Assembly (NCBI GenBank): GCA_964470555.1
Contig: CAYYDG010000030.1
Coordinates: 1 to 64,000, forward strand
Reading direction: 5' to 3'
Source of the DNA: RBC074 sp964470555
GTDB lineage: Bacteria; Acidobacteriota; Blastocatellia; RBC074
Length of the DNA: 64,000 nt
This document shows positions 26,969 through 34,491 of the stretch, piece by piece. The notes beneath the pieces are model-generated. The model was not told the DNA's origin and did not search any database. It saw only the letters and a program-made list of their open reading frames with translations. The position numbers and the translations under genes were made by a program. The stretch's first letter is position 1. Each line of letters opens with the position of its first letter.

Positions 26969-27466
26969 TCATTCCGCAAACAACAGAACCACCAACCAGA
27001 CGCCCAGCATCCATACGACCAGCAGGCAATTGATTGCCAATCCGATGGCGCTGGCTGCGGTTCCGACGCGCGCGCGGCTGTATGTCAGCGGCCAATCTTC
27101 CTGGCTGCGTTTTTCTTCGTCCAGCGTGGCCAGCGTTTCCTGGCCTCGACAGAACACGGCAAAGGAAAAAATCAGCGGGCTGAGGTTGGGGAAAAACAGC
27201 GAAGCCGCGATCAACGCGACAACGCCCAACGCGCGAAGATAATTTTCGTGATCGTGCCACATCATAAACATGCCGATGCCAATGCTGACCGCAAGGTTCA
27301 ATGGCAAGATGTTCAGCAACGGCAGCACGGAAAAGATCAGCGCAGCCAATCCGCAAATTCGCACAAAGCGCGCATTGTGCATCGCTTCCAGATAATTGGG
27401 GGAAAGATCGAAGACCCGAGTCGGGTTCAAATCTATGTGGGGATAAATTCCGGATGTGCTGGTCAT
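26969..27466 (-). CDS. small membrane protein of unknown function
   Basis: A 165-residue protein; the start is supported by AAAAGGAGAAGCC just upstream. Four hydrophobic segments (about 33-55, 56-70, 80-110, 138-162) predict a polytopic inner-membrane protein. A short cytoplasmic N-terminus and a charged loop, ATLDEEKRSQEDWP, lie between helices. The region resembles small DUF-type membrane proteins in which a protein of four helices flanks a charged loop, but I do not recognise a named family. An alternative overlapping frame (26892-27587) is rejected because it is Arg-rich and lacks a start signal. Confidence 0.7.
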   Translation of the reverse strand: MTSTSGIYPHIDLNPTRVFDLSPNYLEAMHNARFVRICGLAALIFSVLPLLNILPLNLAVSIGIGMFMMWHDHENYLRALGVVALIAASLFFPNLSPLIFSFAVFCRGQETLATLDEEKRSQEDWPLTYSRARVGTAASAIGLAINCLLVVWMLGVWLVVLLFAE

Positions 27467-27527
27467 GGCTTCTCCTTTTGGAGCGCAGGCGTTCCGCCCG
27501 CACTGAAAGTAACCTATTGTCTGCTGA

Positions 27528-27582
27528 AAAACGTTTCGTCACCCGGAGAAGCGAGAAATGCGGAAGATCGGTATCAGTTGAT
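27528..27582. repeat. dispersed repeat, copy 1 (shares TCGGTATCAGTTGAT)
   Basis: About three quarters identical over 55-56 bp to 34031-34086, including a perfect 15-bp core TCGGTATCAGTTGAT and the block AAGCGAGAA. It lies 62-116 bp upstream of the minus-strand membrane protein gene. Confidence 0.6.
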
Positions 27583-27643
27583 CTCAAACTATTTGAGTCC
27601 AGTGCAAATTACAGTTTTCGAGAATTAAGCGGATGGGCGCAGC

Positions 27644-27752
27644 TTGGGAGCGCTACGACTTGTCGTAGCTTTGCGTTCTTCAGTGGGAGCAGGCCAGATC
27701 GGCAAGGTTTTGATCAAGAACGAAAAGCGGCGACAAGTCGCGCGCACTCCAG
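27644..27752. repeat. imperfect inverted repeat around CGACTTGTCG
   Basis: The 35-bp arms 27644-27678 and 27718-27752 (reverse complemented) match at 23 of 35 positions, with a perfect CGACTTGTCG core in each and a 39-bp spacer. The core CGACTTGTCG is palindromic at its ends. It lies in the 363-bp gap 27467-27829 and looks like a REP/BIME-type unit. Confidence 0.55.
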
Positions 27753-27753
27753 A

Positions 27754-27819
27754 AACACCGCCGCAATTTCGCTCGGAAAATGTGCGATAAGCGGTTTTCT
27801 GAAAAACTGCGGCGGTGTT
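27754..27819 (-). terminator. terminator-like hairpin after WD40 gene
   Basis: AACACCGCCGCA (27754-27765) pairs perfectly with TGCGGCGGTGTT (27808-27819); the 42-nt interior has its own weak pairing. It starts 11 bp beyond the stop of the minus-strand WD40 gene. A long T-run is missing. Confidence 0.55.
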
Positions 27820-27829
27820 GTATGGATCG

Positions 27830-30004
27830 TTAGTTGATCTGCATAGCTTTTTGTACCAGGTCAGGCCGGTTGAATTCTTTGGCGTAAGCTTCGGCAGGCA
27901 GCAGTTTGTCGCCGACGCGCCAGCGGATGAAACGCGCCGCGCCGGGCGAGCTTGAGTAATAACCCGCTGGCGTGAAGGCGATCCATTCGGCGGCGGCTTG
28001 CCCGGCTTTTTCCGCGGGAAGAATCATCAGCGTGACCAGCAAACGTCCGCTTGCGGCGTCCCACAGCCTGACGGTTCGGTCGTAACCGCCGGTGGCCAGA
28101 ATCCTGCCGTCAGGCGAGAACGTCAACGAAGCAACCTGATTTGCGTGACGGAGCTTTGCAAATTTCAGCTTTCCGGTTTCGGCGTCGAGCATCTTGATCG
28201 CGCCGGAGTCGGTTCCGGTTGCAATCGTCTTTCCATCAGGCGAAAACGCGACTGAGTTGACGCTTTCAACAGCTTCTTCTTGTGATTCGAAGAGGCTGAA
28301 ACTGCGCAACACTTTTCCTGTCGCCACGCTGAACACAAACACACTATTGCAGGCGTCTCCGATGACCAGCCTCTTGCCATCTACAGAAAAAGCTCCTGCG
28401 GTCGCTCCATCCGGAAAAGGTTCCGCCTTGATCCCATCCATAGAAAGCTCAAGTGTTTTGATGATCTTGCCCGAAGACAGATCGCGCAGGTTGAGCGAGT
28501 GAGAACCTCCGAAAATCATCTTTCTGTCCGCGCTGATGGCGAGAAGCCGCTTGCCTTCGCTGCCTTTGGAAACAAAAACTCCGTTTGCGTCAAACGCGAT
28601 CAATCTCTCGGAATTTTTCACCTCAGTCAGCGTGCGTTTCAGCTTTGCGGTTGCGACATTCCACAGCTTCACCGAATCATCCTGGCTGGAACTGGCGATG
28701 GTCTTTCCGTCGGGCGCGAAATCCAGCGTGGTCACCTCGGCTTTATGACCGCTCAAACTGCCTGCCAATTCCAAAGTCTCTGTGCTCCAGAGCCGCACTG
28801 CGCTGCCACTGCCGTGCGCGATGAGCTTACCATCAGGCGAAAACCTGACCGAGTTGATGATGGCGCCCTTATCGAGAGCATCGCCCCATATATCAAACAA
28901 GCTTCTGTCGCCTTCAGCGTTGATTTTGACGGGAGCGCCCTGACCTGTCAGTTTGCGAATCAACTTGCCTGTAGCGACTTCGCGCAAAGCGATAGCGGTC
29001 CCGGAGTCCGCAACCGCCGCGATTTTGAAATCCGGCGAGAGAGCATTGAACGTCAATCTCACGTTGACAGATCGAATCAACTTTCCGGTCGCCACATTCC
29101 ACAATTTCAGATTGCCGCCTTCGGTGAGCGCTTTGATGGTTTTGCCGTCACGCAGGAATTCAAGATCGTATGCGCTCTCGCTGCCGGCAAGCGTTTGTTT
29201 GTATTGGCCTGTTTGCGTGTCCCAAATCTGAATCGAACGATTGCGGTTTAAAGTTACTGCCAGGGCTTGGCCGTTCGGCGAGAAAGTCTTCGTGTCCACG
29301 GATTCGACAAATCCTTCAAGCGGTTGAGTTCGCTTTAAATCAAACGTCTTTCCATCCAGCCACTGAATGCTTGCCGCGCCGGATGGCGAGAACGCGAGGC
29401 AGATGACCTCGCCATTCTTCAAAAACTCCGCCGGCGCGGGGATGACTTTTTGCAAACTGCGCTTTTTGCCGGACTGCATTTCCCAAATATCAGTGTCATA
29501 GTCTTTGTGTATAAGCGCTCGTTGACTGTCTGGTGAAAAAGTCAAAATGCTGCGCTCTCCCGGAAAATATCCATGAAAATTGGCGCCTTTGATTCGCCAG
29601 GTTCGCATATCCCAAAACGTGATTGCCTCAACATACCCATCACCTGTTCCGCAGCTAACCCCTATCCCGCTGATAGCCGCCAACATCTTACCGTCACGAG
29701 AAAGGTAAAGGTTTGACACCGCGCCAGGATGACCTTCCAGCCTGCGTTTGATCTCGCCGGTCTGCGCCTCCCACAGGATGACCGTGCGATCATTGCCAGC
29801 GCTCAAGATAGTTTTGCCGTCAGGCGAAAAGGCGATTGAATGGATCGCGCCCAGATGACCGGTTTGCAGCACGAGTGCCAGCGCGGGCTGCGGCTTCTCG
29901 GCCTGCCGCTCGGCTTGCGATTGTCCGGCGGCTTGAGGCAGCCAGACTAGCGGAATTGTAAACGCCACGATCAGCGGGATGGTTTTTCTGATTACTGACA
30001 GCAT
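27830..30004 (-). CDS. exported WD40-repeat protein
   Basis: A 724-residue protein with signal peptide (MLSVIRKTIPLIVAF..., cleavage near AAGQ) and AGAAGGA before the ATG. The rest is WD40 repeats with typical IAFSPDGKTI, VRLWD and VKLWNVAT units, enough for about two seven-bladed propellers. The last about 55 residues (EWIAFTPAGYYSSSPG, then IRWRVGDKLLPAEAYAKEF) are nearly the same as in the paralogue at 30870-33764. Such tails follow propellers in other bacterial WD40 proteins. It presumably acts as a protein-binding scaffold outside the cytoplasm. It is likely transcribed with 30199-30783 and 30870-33764. Confidence 0.88.
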   Translation of the reverse strand: MLSVIRKTIPLIVAFTIPLVWLPQAAGQSQAERQAEKPQPALALVLQTGHLGAIHSIAFSPDGKTILSAGNDRTVILWEAQTGEIKRRLEGHPGAVSNLYLSRDGKMLAAISGIGVSCGTGDGYVEAITFWDMRTWRIKGANFHGYFPGERSILTFSPDSQRALIHKDYDTDIWEMQSGKKRSLQKVIPAPAEFLKNGEVICLAFSPSGAASIQWLDGKTFDLKRTQPLEGFVESVDTKTFSPNGQALAVTLNRNRSIQIWDTQTGQYKQTLAGSESAYDLEFLRDGKTIKALTEGGNLKLWNVATGKLIRSVNVRLTFNALSPDFKIAAVADSGTAIALREVATGKLIRKLTGQGAPVKINAEGDRSLFDIWGDALDKGAIINSVRFSPDGKLIAHGSGSAVRLWSTETLELAGSLSGHKAEVTTLDFAPDGKTIASSSQDDSVKLWNVATAKLKRTLTEVKNSERLIAFDANGVFVSKGSEGKRLLAISADRKMIFGGSHSLNLRDLSSGKIIKTLELSMDGIKAEPFPDGATAGAFSVDGKRLVIGDACNSVFVFSVATGKVLRSFSLFESQEEAVESVNSVAFSPDGKTIATGTDSGAIKMLDAETGKLKFAKLRHANQVASLTFSPDGRILATGGYDRTVRLWDAASGRLLVTLMILPAEKAGQAAAEWIAFTPAGYYSSSPGAARFIRWRVGDKLLPAEAYAKEFNRPDLVQKAMQIN

Positions 30005-30134
30005 TGGTTTTCCTTCTCACAGCCGGTTTCCGCTCGCGCCGAGCCAGGCCGCCGCGAGTCTGTGTTTCATTGCAGCTATGAGGATAATGATTTTCGGCTC
30101 GCGGCGTTACGTGTCCCGCGCCGCCATCGCATCC

Positions 30135-30156
30135 GCGCGGCCACGAATGGCCGCGC
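30135..30156 (-). terminator. short perfect hairpin downstream of small exported protein gene
   Basis: GCGCGGCCA (30135-30143) pairs perfectly with TGGCCGCGC (30148-30156) around a 4-nt loop, 43 bp beyond the stop of 30199-30783. There is no T-tract, so an attenuator or simple stabilising hairpin is equally possible. Confidence 0.4.
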
Positions 30157-30198
30157 AGTTTCCCACAGTCAGGGCCGTGGTTGTGGATTTTGGCGCAA

Positions 30199-30783
30199 TC
30201 AATTCGCCGGGACTGGCTTGAGGTCCATAAACTTCAAAGTCACGACAATGCGGCTTCTTCCGTTTGTCTTGAAATGGACGCCGTGATTGTTGTCAGCCAC
30301 GCTGGCCAGCCTTGTATTCGGCGATTCGTCTTGCCACACCTGTTTCGGTTCATAGACCTTGTTCAATATGCCCGATTCCGTTCCTTCGATGATTACCTGA
30401 ACCTGGCACGTTTTGAGATTGCTCTTGCACTTGTTAACTCCCGCCGCCAATTCGTGAGTCGTACCAGGGCTTTTTCTTTTGGAGGGGATCAGCGTCACGA
30501 CGTATTCTCCAGCAGGCACGACGCCAAAATCCGCTCGGCCTTTTTCATCTATTTTCATCAATTGAAGTGAACCAACGGGTTTCTTTTTCATGCCTACATC
30601 AGGGGAGGAAAGACTTTCAGCGAGCATCTCAATCTCTCCCTGCGCGGATTTTTGCTGGTCAACAGCCGCGTCCAAAGATGGTTTTGCCGATGAGTCGGCA
30701 AATGAATTGGCCTGGGCATTGACATCGTTCGACGCTTGTACGAATAAAACAAGCAGGGCGATTAACAACAGATTGATTTTCAT
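30199..30783 (-). CDS. small exported protein between WD40 paralogues
   Basis: A 194-residue protein with a clear signal peptide (MKINLLLIALLVLFVQA, cleavage near VNAQ) and AGGAGGAC before the ATG. The region GSLQLMKIDEKGRADFGVVPAGEYVVTLIPSK resembles a Cna-B/carboxypeptidase-regulatory beta-sandwich (the PAGEYVVTL motif). Two cysteines (KCKSNLKTC) may form a disulphide. The C-terminus has beta-rich VHFKTNGRSRIVVTLKFMDL. No named family recognised. Its place between two paralogous WD40 genes suggests a shared role in the envelope. Confidence 0.75.
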   Translation of the reverse strand: MKINLLLIALLVLFVQASNDVNAQANSFADSSAKPSLDAAVDQQKSAQGEIEMLAESLSSPDVGMKKKPVGSLQLMKIDEKGRADFGVVPAGEYVVTLIPSKRKSPGTTHELAAGVNKCKSNLKTCQVQVIIEGTESGILNKVYEPKQVWQDESPNTRLASVADNNHGVHFKTNGRSRIVVTLKFMDLKPVPAN

Positions 30784-30869
30784 AAAGTCCTCCTATCAAG
30801 CGCGGTCAGGCGCTCGGTTAAATGAAGTTTGCGCAATTGATCGTCATAAGGAATCGCTTCTCCGCCTCG

Positions 30870-33764
30870 TCATTGGGCAATGCCAATTGCTTTGCTCACC
30901 AGGTCTGGCCGGTTGAATTCTTTGGCGTAAGCTTCGGCGGGTAGCAGCTTGTCGCCGACGCGCCAGCGGATGTAACGCGCCGCGTTTTCCGAGCCGGTGT
31001 AATAACCTTCGGGCGTGTAGGCTATCCACTCAGATTTTGATTTAGGCGCGTCAAAAGGGAAAAGGGCTACCAGCGTCAGCAATGGGCGGCCGCTCGTCAC
31101 TTCGTAAATGGTTAATGTTCCTTCAGCGTTATGGCCGACAACCAATCTGCCGTCCTGCGAAATCTCTGTCTCATCTCCCCAGGAAGAGAAATCTCTCCGA
31201 AGCGACCAGTTCACCTTGCCGGTAGCGACATCGTAAAAACTTATCTCTTTTAAGTCTGAGTTGATGAGAGAGCGGCTGTCAGGCGAGAAAGACATTTTTC
31301 CAAGGCCGTCTGGAAGCGTCAGCAGCGCCTTGCCGGTTTGAGCGTCGCGCAATTCGGTCGCGCCGGTCTTTGTTACCAGAATCCTGCCATTGGGAGAAAA
31401 AAACGGGCCTCGGATATTTGACGGGTTGCGTTTGAACGCCCATTTGACTTCACCCGTTATCGTGTCCAGAACCGTTTGCATATCGTTGTCATCACTGTTC
31501 AGCGTCAGCGATCCATCAGGCGATAGCGCAATGACGGCCAGCCTGCGCCGCTCAAGGGGTTTGATTAGCTCGCCGGATTGCGTATCCCACACCTGCACAA
31601 CATTGGGCTTGGCGTTGATCCATCCATCGCCGCCCCACACCGAGGCGACGGTGAGCCTTGATCCATCGGCTGAGAAGCGGGCGTAGTGGATTTCACCTTT
31701 GGCGGCGAGTGTGAATTTCAGCTTCCCCGTTTGAGCGTCCCACAGCTTGACGGTCTTGTCGCCGAACGATTCGGGAGCCGATGGTTTCTCTTTGTTCTCT
31801 TCGTATTTTTCCGCTAACGAAGCGAGATTTCCGAGGATAGTTTTTTCATACTCTCCGATATCGGGAAACCCGCTGACCGTGGCGATGGTCTTGCCGTCAG
31901 GAGAGAAATGAACCTGTCCGACCGGCTTTGTGTGGCCAGCCAACGCGTAAAGCTCGCGGCCCGACTCGGCGTCGTAAAGTCTGACGGTGGTAGGATCGCC
32001 TTTCAGAGCGGCTCGGACGCGTCCGTCGGGTGAAATCCGCAGCGTCCCTTCGCTCTGTTCTTCGGCGTCCTCCGGCTTATTGTCATCCTCATTGTCATCC
32101 TCATTGTCCTCCGGCGCTTTCAGGAGTAACGGGTTAAGCTCCCACAGCAACTTTTGCGGCCTGTCGAAGGATTGATGCAGGGTGGCTTCAACAATGGCGC
32201 GGCCGTCGGAAGAGAAAAACGCTATCGGATCGTGCAAGCCTCCGGAGACCGTGCGAATGAAGCGCCCGGTGTCCAGATGCCAAATCGCAATGGTTTTGCT
32301 GAGCGGTGCTACCGCCAGACGCCCGTCCCCCGAGAGGCTGAAAAACGCAAAATTCGGATCGTCGTATTGATGCAAAGGATAAGCGTCCAGTTTGGTTTTC
32401 ATCTGCCCGTTGCGAACATCCCACAAGCTGATGACGCCTTTGTCTTCTGCAATGGCCAACACTGAACTGTCCGCCCAGTAATGCATTTTGGCGAATCGAG
32501 GTTGGTTGATTGGAAGCTCATGTCGGATTTCGCCGGTGCGTCCATCGCGTAAGACGATGGCGTTATCTTTTTCGCGGATTGCCGCGACGGTTTGGCTATC
32601 GGGGGAGAAGCTAAAGGTGTGTTCTCCGTTTACACGTTTTCCTTTTACCGTGCGAGAGGGGACATCCCAGAACTCCAAAGCAGAAGAGGCGTCTTTTTGC
32701 GAATGACGCCAGAGCAGCAGTGTCTTGCCGTCTGGCGAAACGGCGCTGACGCTTTGGTTCGGCAAGCTTTGTTTCAAGGTTTGCAGCCGGGCGTCCCACA
32801 ATTCGACCGCTCCGTGTTTTTGAGCTTCGGTCAGACTGGCGATTTGTTGAGCAGTGCAGTTGCAATGATTGACCGGAAACCGGTACAGCAAGATGGTTTG
32901 GCCGTTTTCCAAAAACGCTTCAAAGCTATGTTGTTTAAGCTCTCGCAGCAATTGACCCGTCGTTAAATCCCAAATCTTTACCGTTCCGTCTTCACTGCTT
33001 TCTTTGGTGTAAATGAGCAGTGTTCGGCCGTCAGGCGAGAACGAAGGGAAATTCCAGGCAGGATAAAAATTGCTTTCCAGCAAGACCGGGCGTGGCCATG
33101 TCTTGTTGCGTAAATAAAGCCGAGTCACTTTCCGTGGTTGTTCAGGCATCGGAGGTGGAGGAGGCGGCAAATTCCTGTTTTTACGTGGACGGGGCGGCGC
33201 GGTTGGTTTTGGCATTACCTGTTGAGTTTGAGCGCACAACGCCGTTGAACCATCGGGAGAGGCGGTAATCAGTTTTTCGGTCGTGGAACAAAGCCCTTTG
33301 CTTTTCGGCGAATCCGGAATCAGTTGGCCGGTTTGCAGGTCGTAGGTTGCAACGATTTCCGAGGATTCACGCTCAGACGCTTTGGTGAAATTGAAGGTAA
33401 TTTTGATGGCGCGACTATCGCTCGTGAATTCAAAGCTTGGCCAGCCGCCGATCTCCATCTCGCCAGACAGAAATTCTGTTCCGGTAAACGTCCACCACAG
33501 ATCGCCCGTCGCCGTGTCCCAAATTCTAACTTGTTGGTCAAATCCAGAGCTGGCGACAAACTTCCCATTGGGAGAGAGAACGACTTCGTTGATTTGTTGA
33601 GTGTGACCAATCTGCAATGCCAGCTTCGGGCGTTCGCTCTTCGAATCAGCGGGGCGCTGGGCCAAAGCCGCTGGAGTAAGGCAGAGCAAAAGGCCGGTGA
33701 TTGCGCTCAGAATGGCTATGCTTGCGCTGAATCGTTGATTGGCGCAGAGGTTTGAGGGTGTCAT
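30870..33764 (-). CDS. exported WD40-repeat protein, large paralogue
   Basis: The start is the ATG at 33764, preceded by GAAAGGAGATAAAC; an in-frame ATG at 33791 is less likely. The 964-residue protein has a signal peptide ending near AALAQ and many WD40 units (NGKFVASSGFDQQVRIWDT, FSPDGKTIATVSGFPD). Two low-complexity insertions break the propellers: a Pro-rich one (near residues 200-220) and an acidic one (EDNEDDNEDDNKPEDAEE, about 560-580). The C-terminal tail (EWIAYTPEGYYTGSEN, then IRWRVGDKLLPAEAYAKEF) is shared with 27830-30004. It is probably an extracytoplasmic scaffold. Confidence 0.87.
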   Translation of the reverse strand: MTPSNLCANQRFSASIAILSAITGLLLCLTPAALAQRPADSKSERPKLALQIGHTQQINEVVLSPNGKFVASSGFDQQVRIWDTATGDLWWTFTGTEFLSGEMEIGGWPSFEFTSDSRAIKITFNFTKASERESSEIVATYDLQTGQLIPDSPKSKGLCSTTEKLITASPDGSTALCAQTQQVMPKPTAPPRPRKNRNLPPPPPPMPEQPRKVTRLYLRNKTWPRPVLLESNFYPAWNFPSFSPDGRTLLIYTKESSEDGTVKIWDLTTGQLLRELKQHSFEAFLENGQTILLYRFPVNHCNCTAQQIASLTEAQKHGAVELWDARLQTLKQSLPNQSVSAVSPDGKTLLLWRHSQKDASSALEFWDVPSRTVKGKRVNGEHTFSFSPDSQTVAAIREKDNAIVLRDGRTGEIRHELPINQPRFAKMHYWADSSVLAIAEDKGVISLWDVRNGQMKTKLDAYPLHQYDDPNFAFFSLSGDGRLAVAPLSKTIAIWHLDTGRFIRTVSGGLHDPIAFFSSDGRAIVEATLHQSFDRPQKLLWELNPLLLKAPEDNEDDNEDDNKPEDAEEQSEGTLRISPDGRVRAALKGDPTTVRLYDAESGRELYALAGHTKPVGQVHFSPDGKTIATVSGFPDIGEYEKTILGNLASLAEKYEENKEKPSAPESFGDKTVKLWDAQTGKLKFTLAAKGEIHYARFSADGSRLTVASVWGGDGWINAKPNVVQVWDTQSGELIKPLERRRLAVIALSPDGSLTLNSDDNDMQTVLDTITGEVKWAFKRNPSNIRGPFFSPNGRILVTKTGATELRDAQTGKALLTLPDGLGKMSFSPDSRSLINSDLKEISFYDVATGKVNWSLRRDFSSWGDETEISQDGRLVVGHNAEGTLTIYEVTSGRPLLTLVALFPFDAPKSKSEWIAYTPEGYYTGSENAARYIRWRVGDKLLPAEAYAKEFNRPDLVSKAIGIAQ

Positions 33765-33861
33765 GTTTATCTCCTTTCGCCTGGGGCGCATGGAAAATAA
33801 TGATTGCTGCTGAGCAGAGGATTACTTTGCAGAATAAGACGCTAAATGTTTTGTTGTTCAT
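33646..33861 (-). CDS. signal-peptide-like leader frame overlapping WD40 start
   Basis: A 71-codon frame begins at ATG 33861 with a good ribosome binding site (GAAGGAGAAACGAAT) and encodes a convincing signal peptide (about residues 1-28, ending HAPQA). It then runs out of phase into the WD40 gene, with a low-complexity Arg/His-rich tail, overlapping it by 119 bp. It could be a coupled leader peptide or the 5' remnant of a lost secreted protein. No comparable family known to me. Confidence 0.3.
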   Translation of the reverse strand: MNNKTFSVLFCKVILCSAAIIIFHAPQAKGDKHDTLKPLRQSTIQRKHSHSERNHRPFALPYSSGFGPAPR

Positions 33862-34030
33862 ATTCGTTTCTCCTTCAATGGGATCGAAACGCTGGCGTTT
33901 ACCTGTGCTTCAGACCCAGGCCGATATTTTCGAGCCGTCGCAAAAATGATTGGAACGACTCGGTTTCTTTTGGCGGACAATGTTCATGAGTCAAAAAGCG
34001 ACTGTGACTTCTTCAATTGCAGATTCCGCG

Positions 34031-34086
34031 AAAACGCTTCGTCCGATTGGATAAGCGAGAACTCCGGGAATTCGGTATCAGTTGAT
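34031..34086. repeat. dispersed repeat, copy 2 (shares TCGGTATCAGTTGAT)
   Basis: The second copy of the repeat described at 27528-27582, in the same orientation, and again upstream of a minus-strand gene (about 170-225 bp from ATG 33861). It lies in the 630-bp gap 33862-34491, which otherwise contains a decayed sigma factor fragment and no intact gene. Confidence 0.6.
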
Positions 34087-34233
34087 GTGCGGGTTTTTCG
34101 CAAAGAGGCTGAGTTCTTTTCAGGTGAATCAGGTTTTTTTGCGCTCTGAAAGAATGGCTTTGGGTAAGCGCCGCCGATATAATTTCAGCGCTTTCGTTCT
34201 GGGATGTTTTTCCAAATGCGCGACAATTGGCGG

Positions 34234-34464
34234 AATGGCCCTGAATCGGTTGAAGCCGTTTATTTACGATGAAATACATCGGTTGGCGAATCGTTACATT
34301 TCCTGCGGCGCTGCAATCAATGCTTTACATAATTATGTCGGTCATTCTGGATTTGGCTGTGTGAAGCGTCGAACCGGTTGGCCTGGTCGGATGTGCTCCA
34401 GGTCTGGTTCGTGGAAAGGCTCGTTGCCATCAACTGCGAACGGTTGAAGACAACCTGCTGTTAG
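34234..34464 (+). pseudogene. decayed ECF sigma factor fragment
   Basis: In one frame, ATG 34234 onward reads LNRLKPFIYDEIHRLANRYI, close to the region-2 segment of the TIGR02999-type factor at 13335-13907 (LVYQELHRLAGRYL). Further on, in another frame, CEASNRLAWSDVLQVWF weakly resembles the next conserved block (HEAYLRMVN...WQNRAHFF). The frame is then lost and the sigma region 4 is absent. The remnant precedes a Ser/Thr kinase gene by 27 bp, as the intact pair 13335/13985 does. It is probably the rotted partner of that kinase. Confidence 0.45.
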
Positions 34465-34491
34465 ATATTGAACTTAGCCTGAGGTCGTTCC

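Noticed and set aside
26892..27587. Alternative frame over the small membrane protein gene
   Set aside because: Arg/Ser-rich with no ribosome binding site; the other frame gives a coherent membrane protein.
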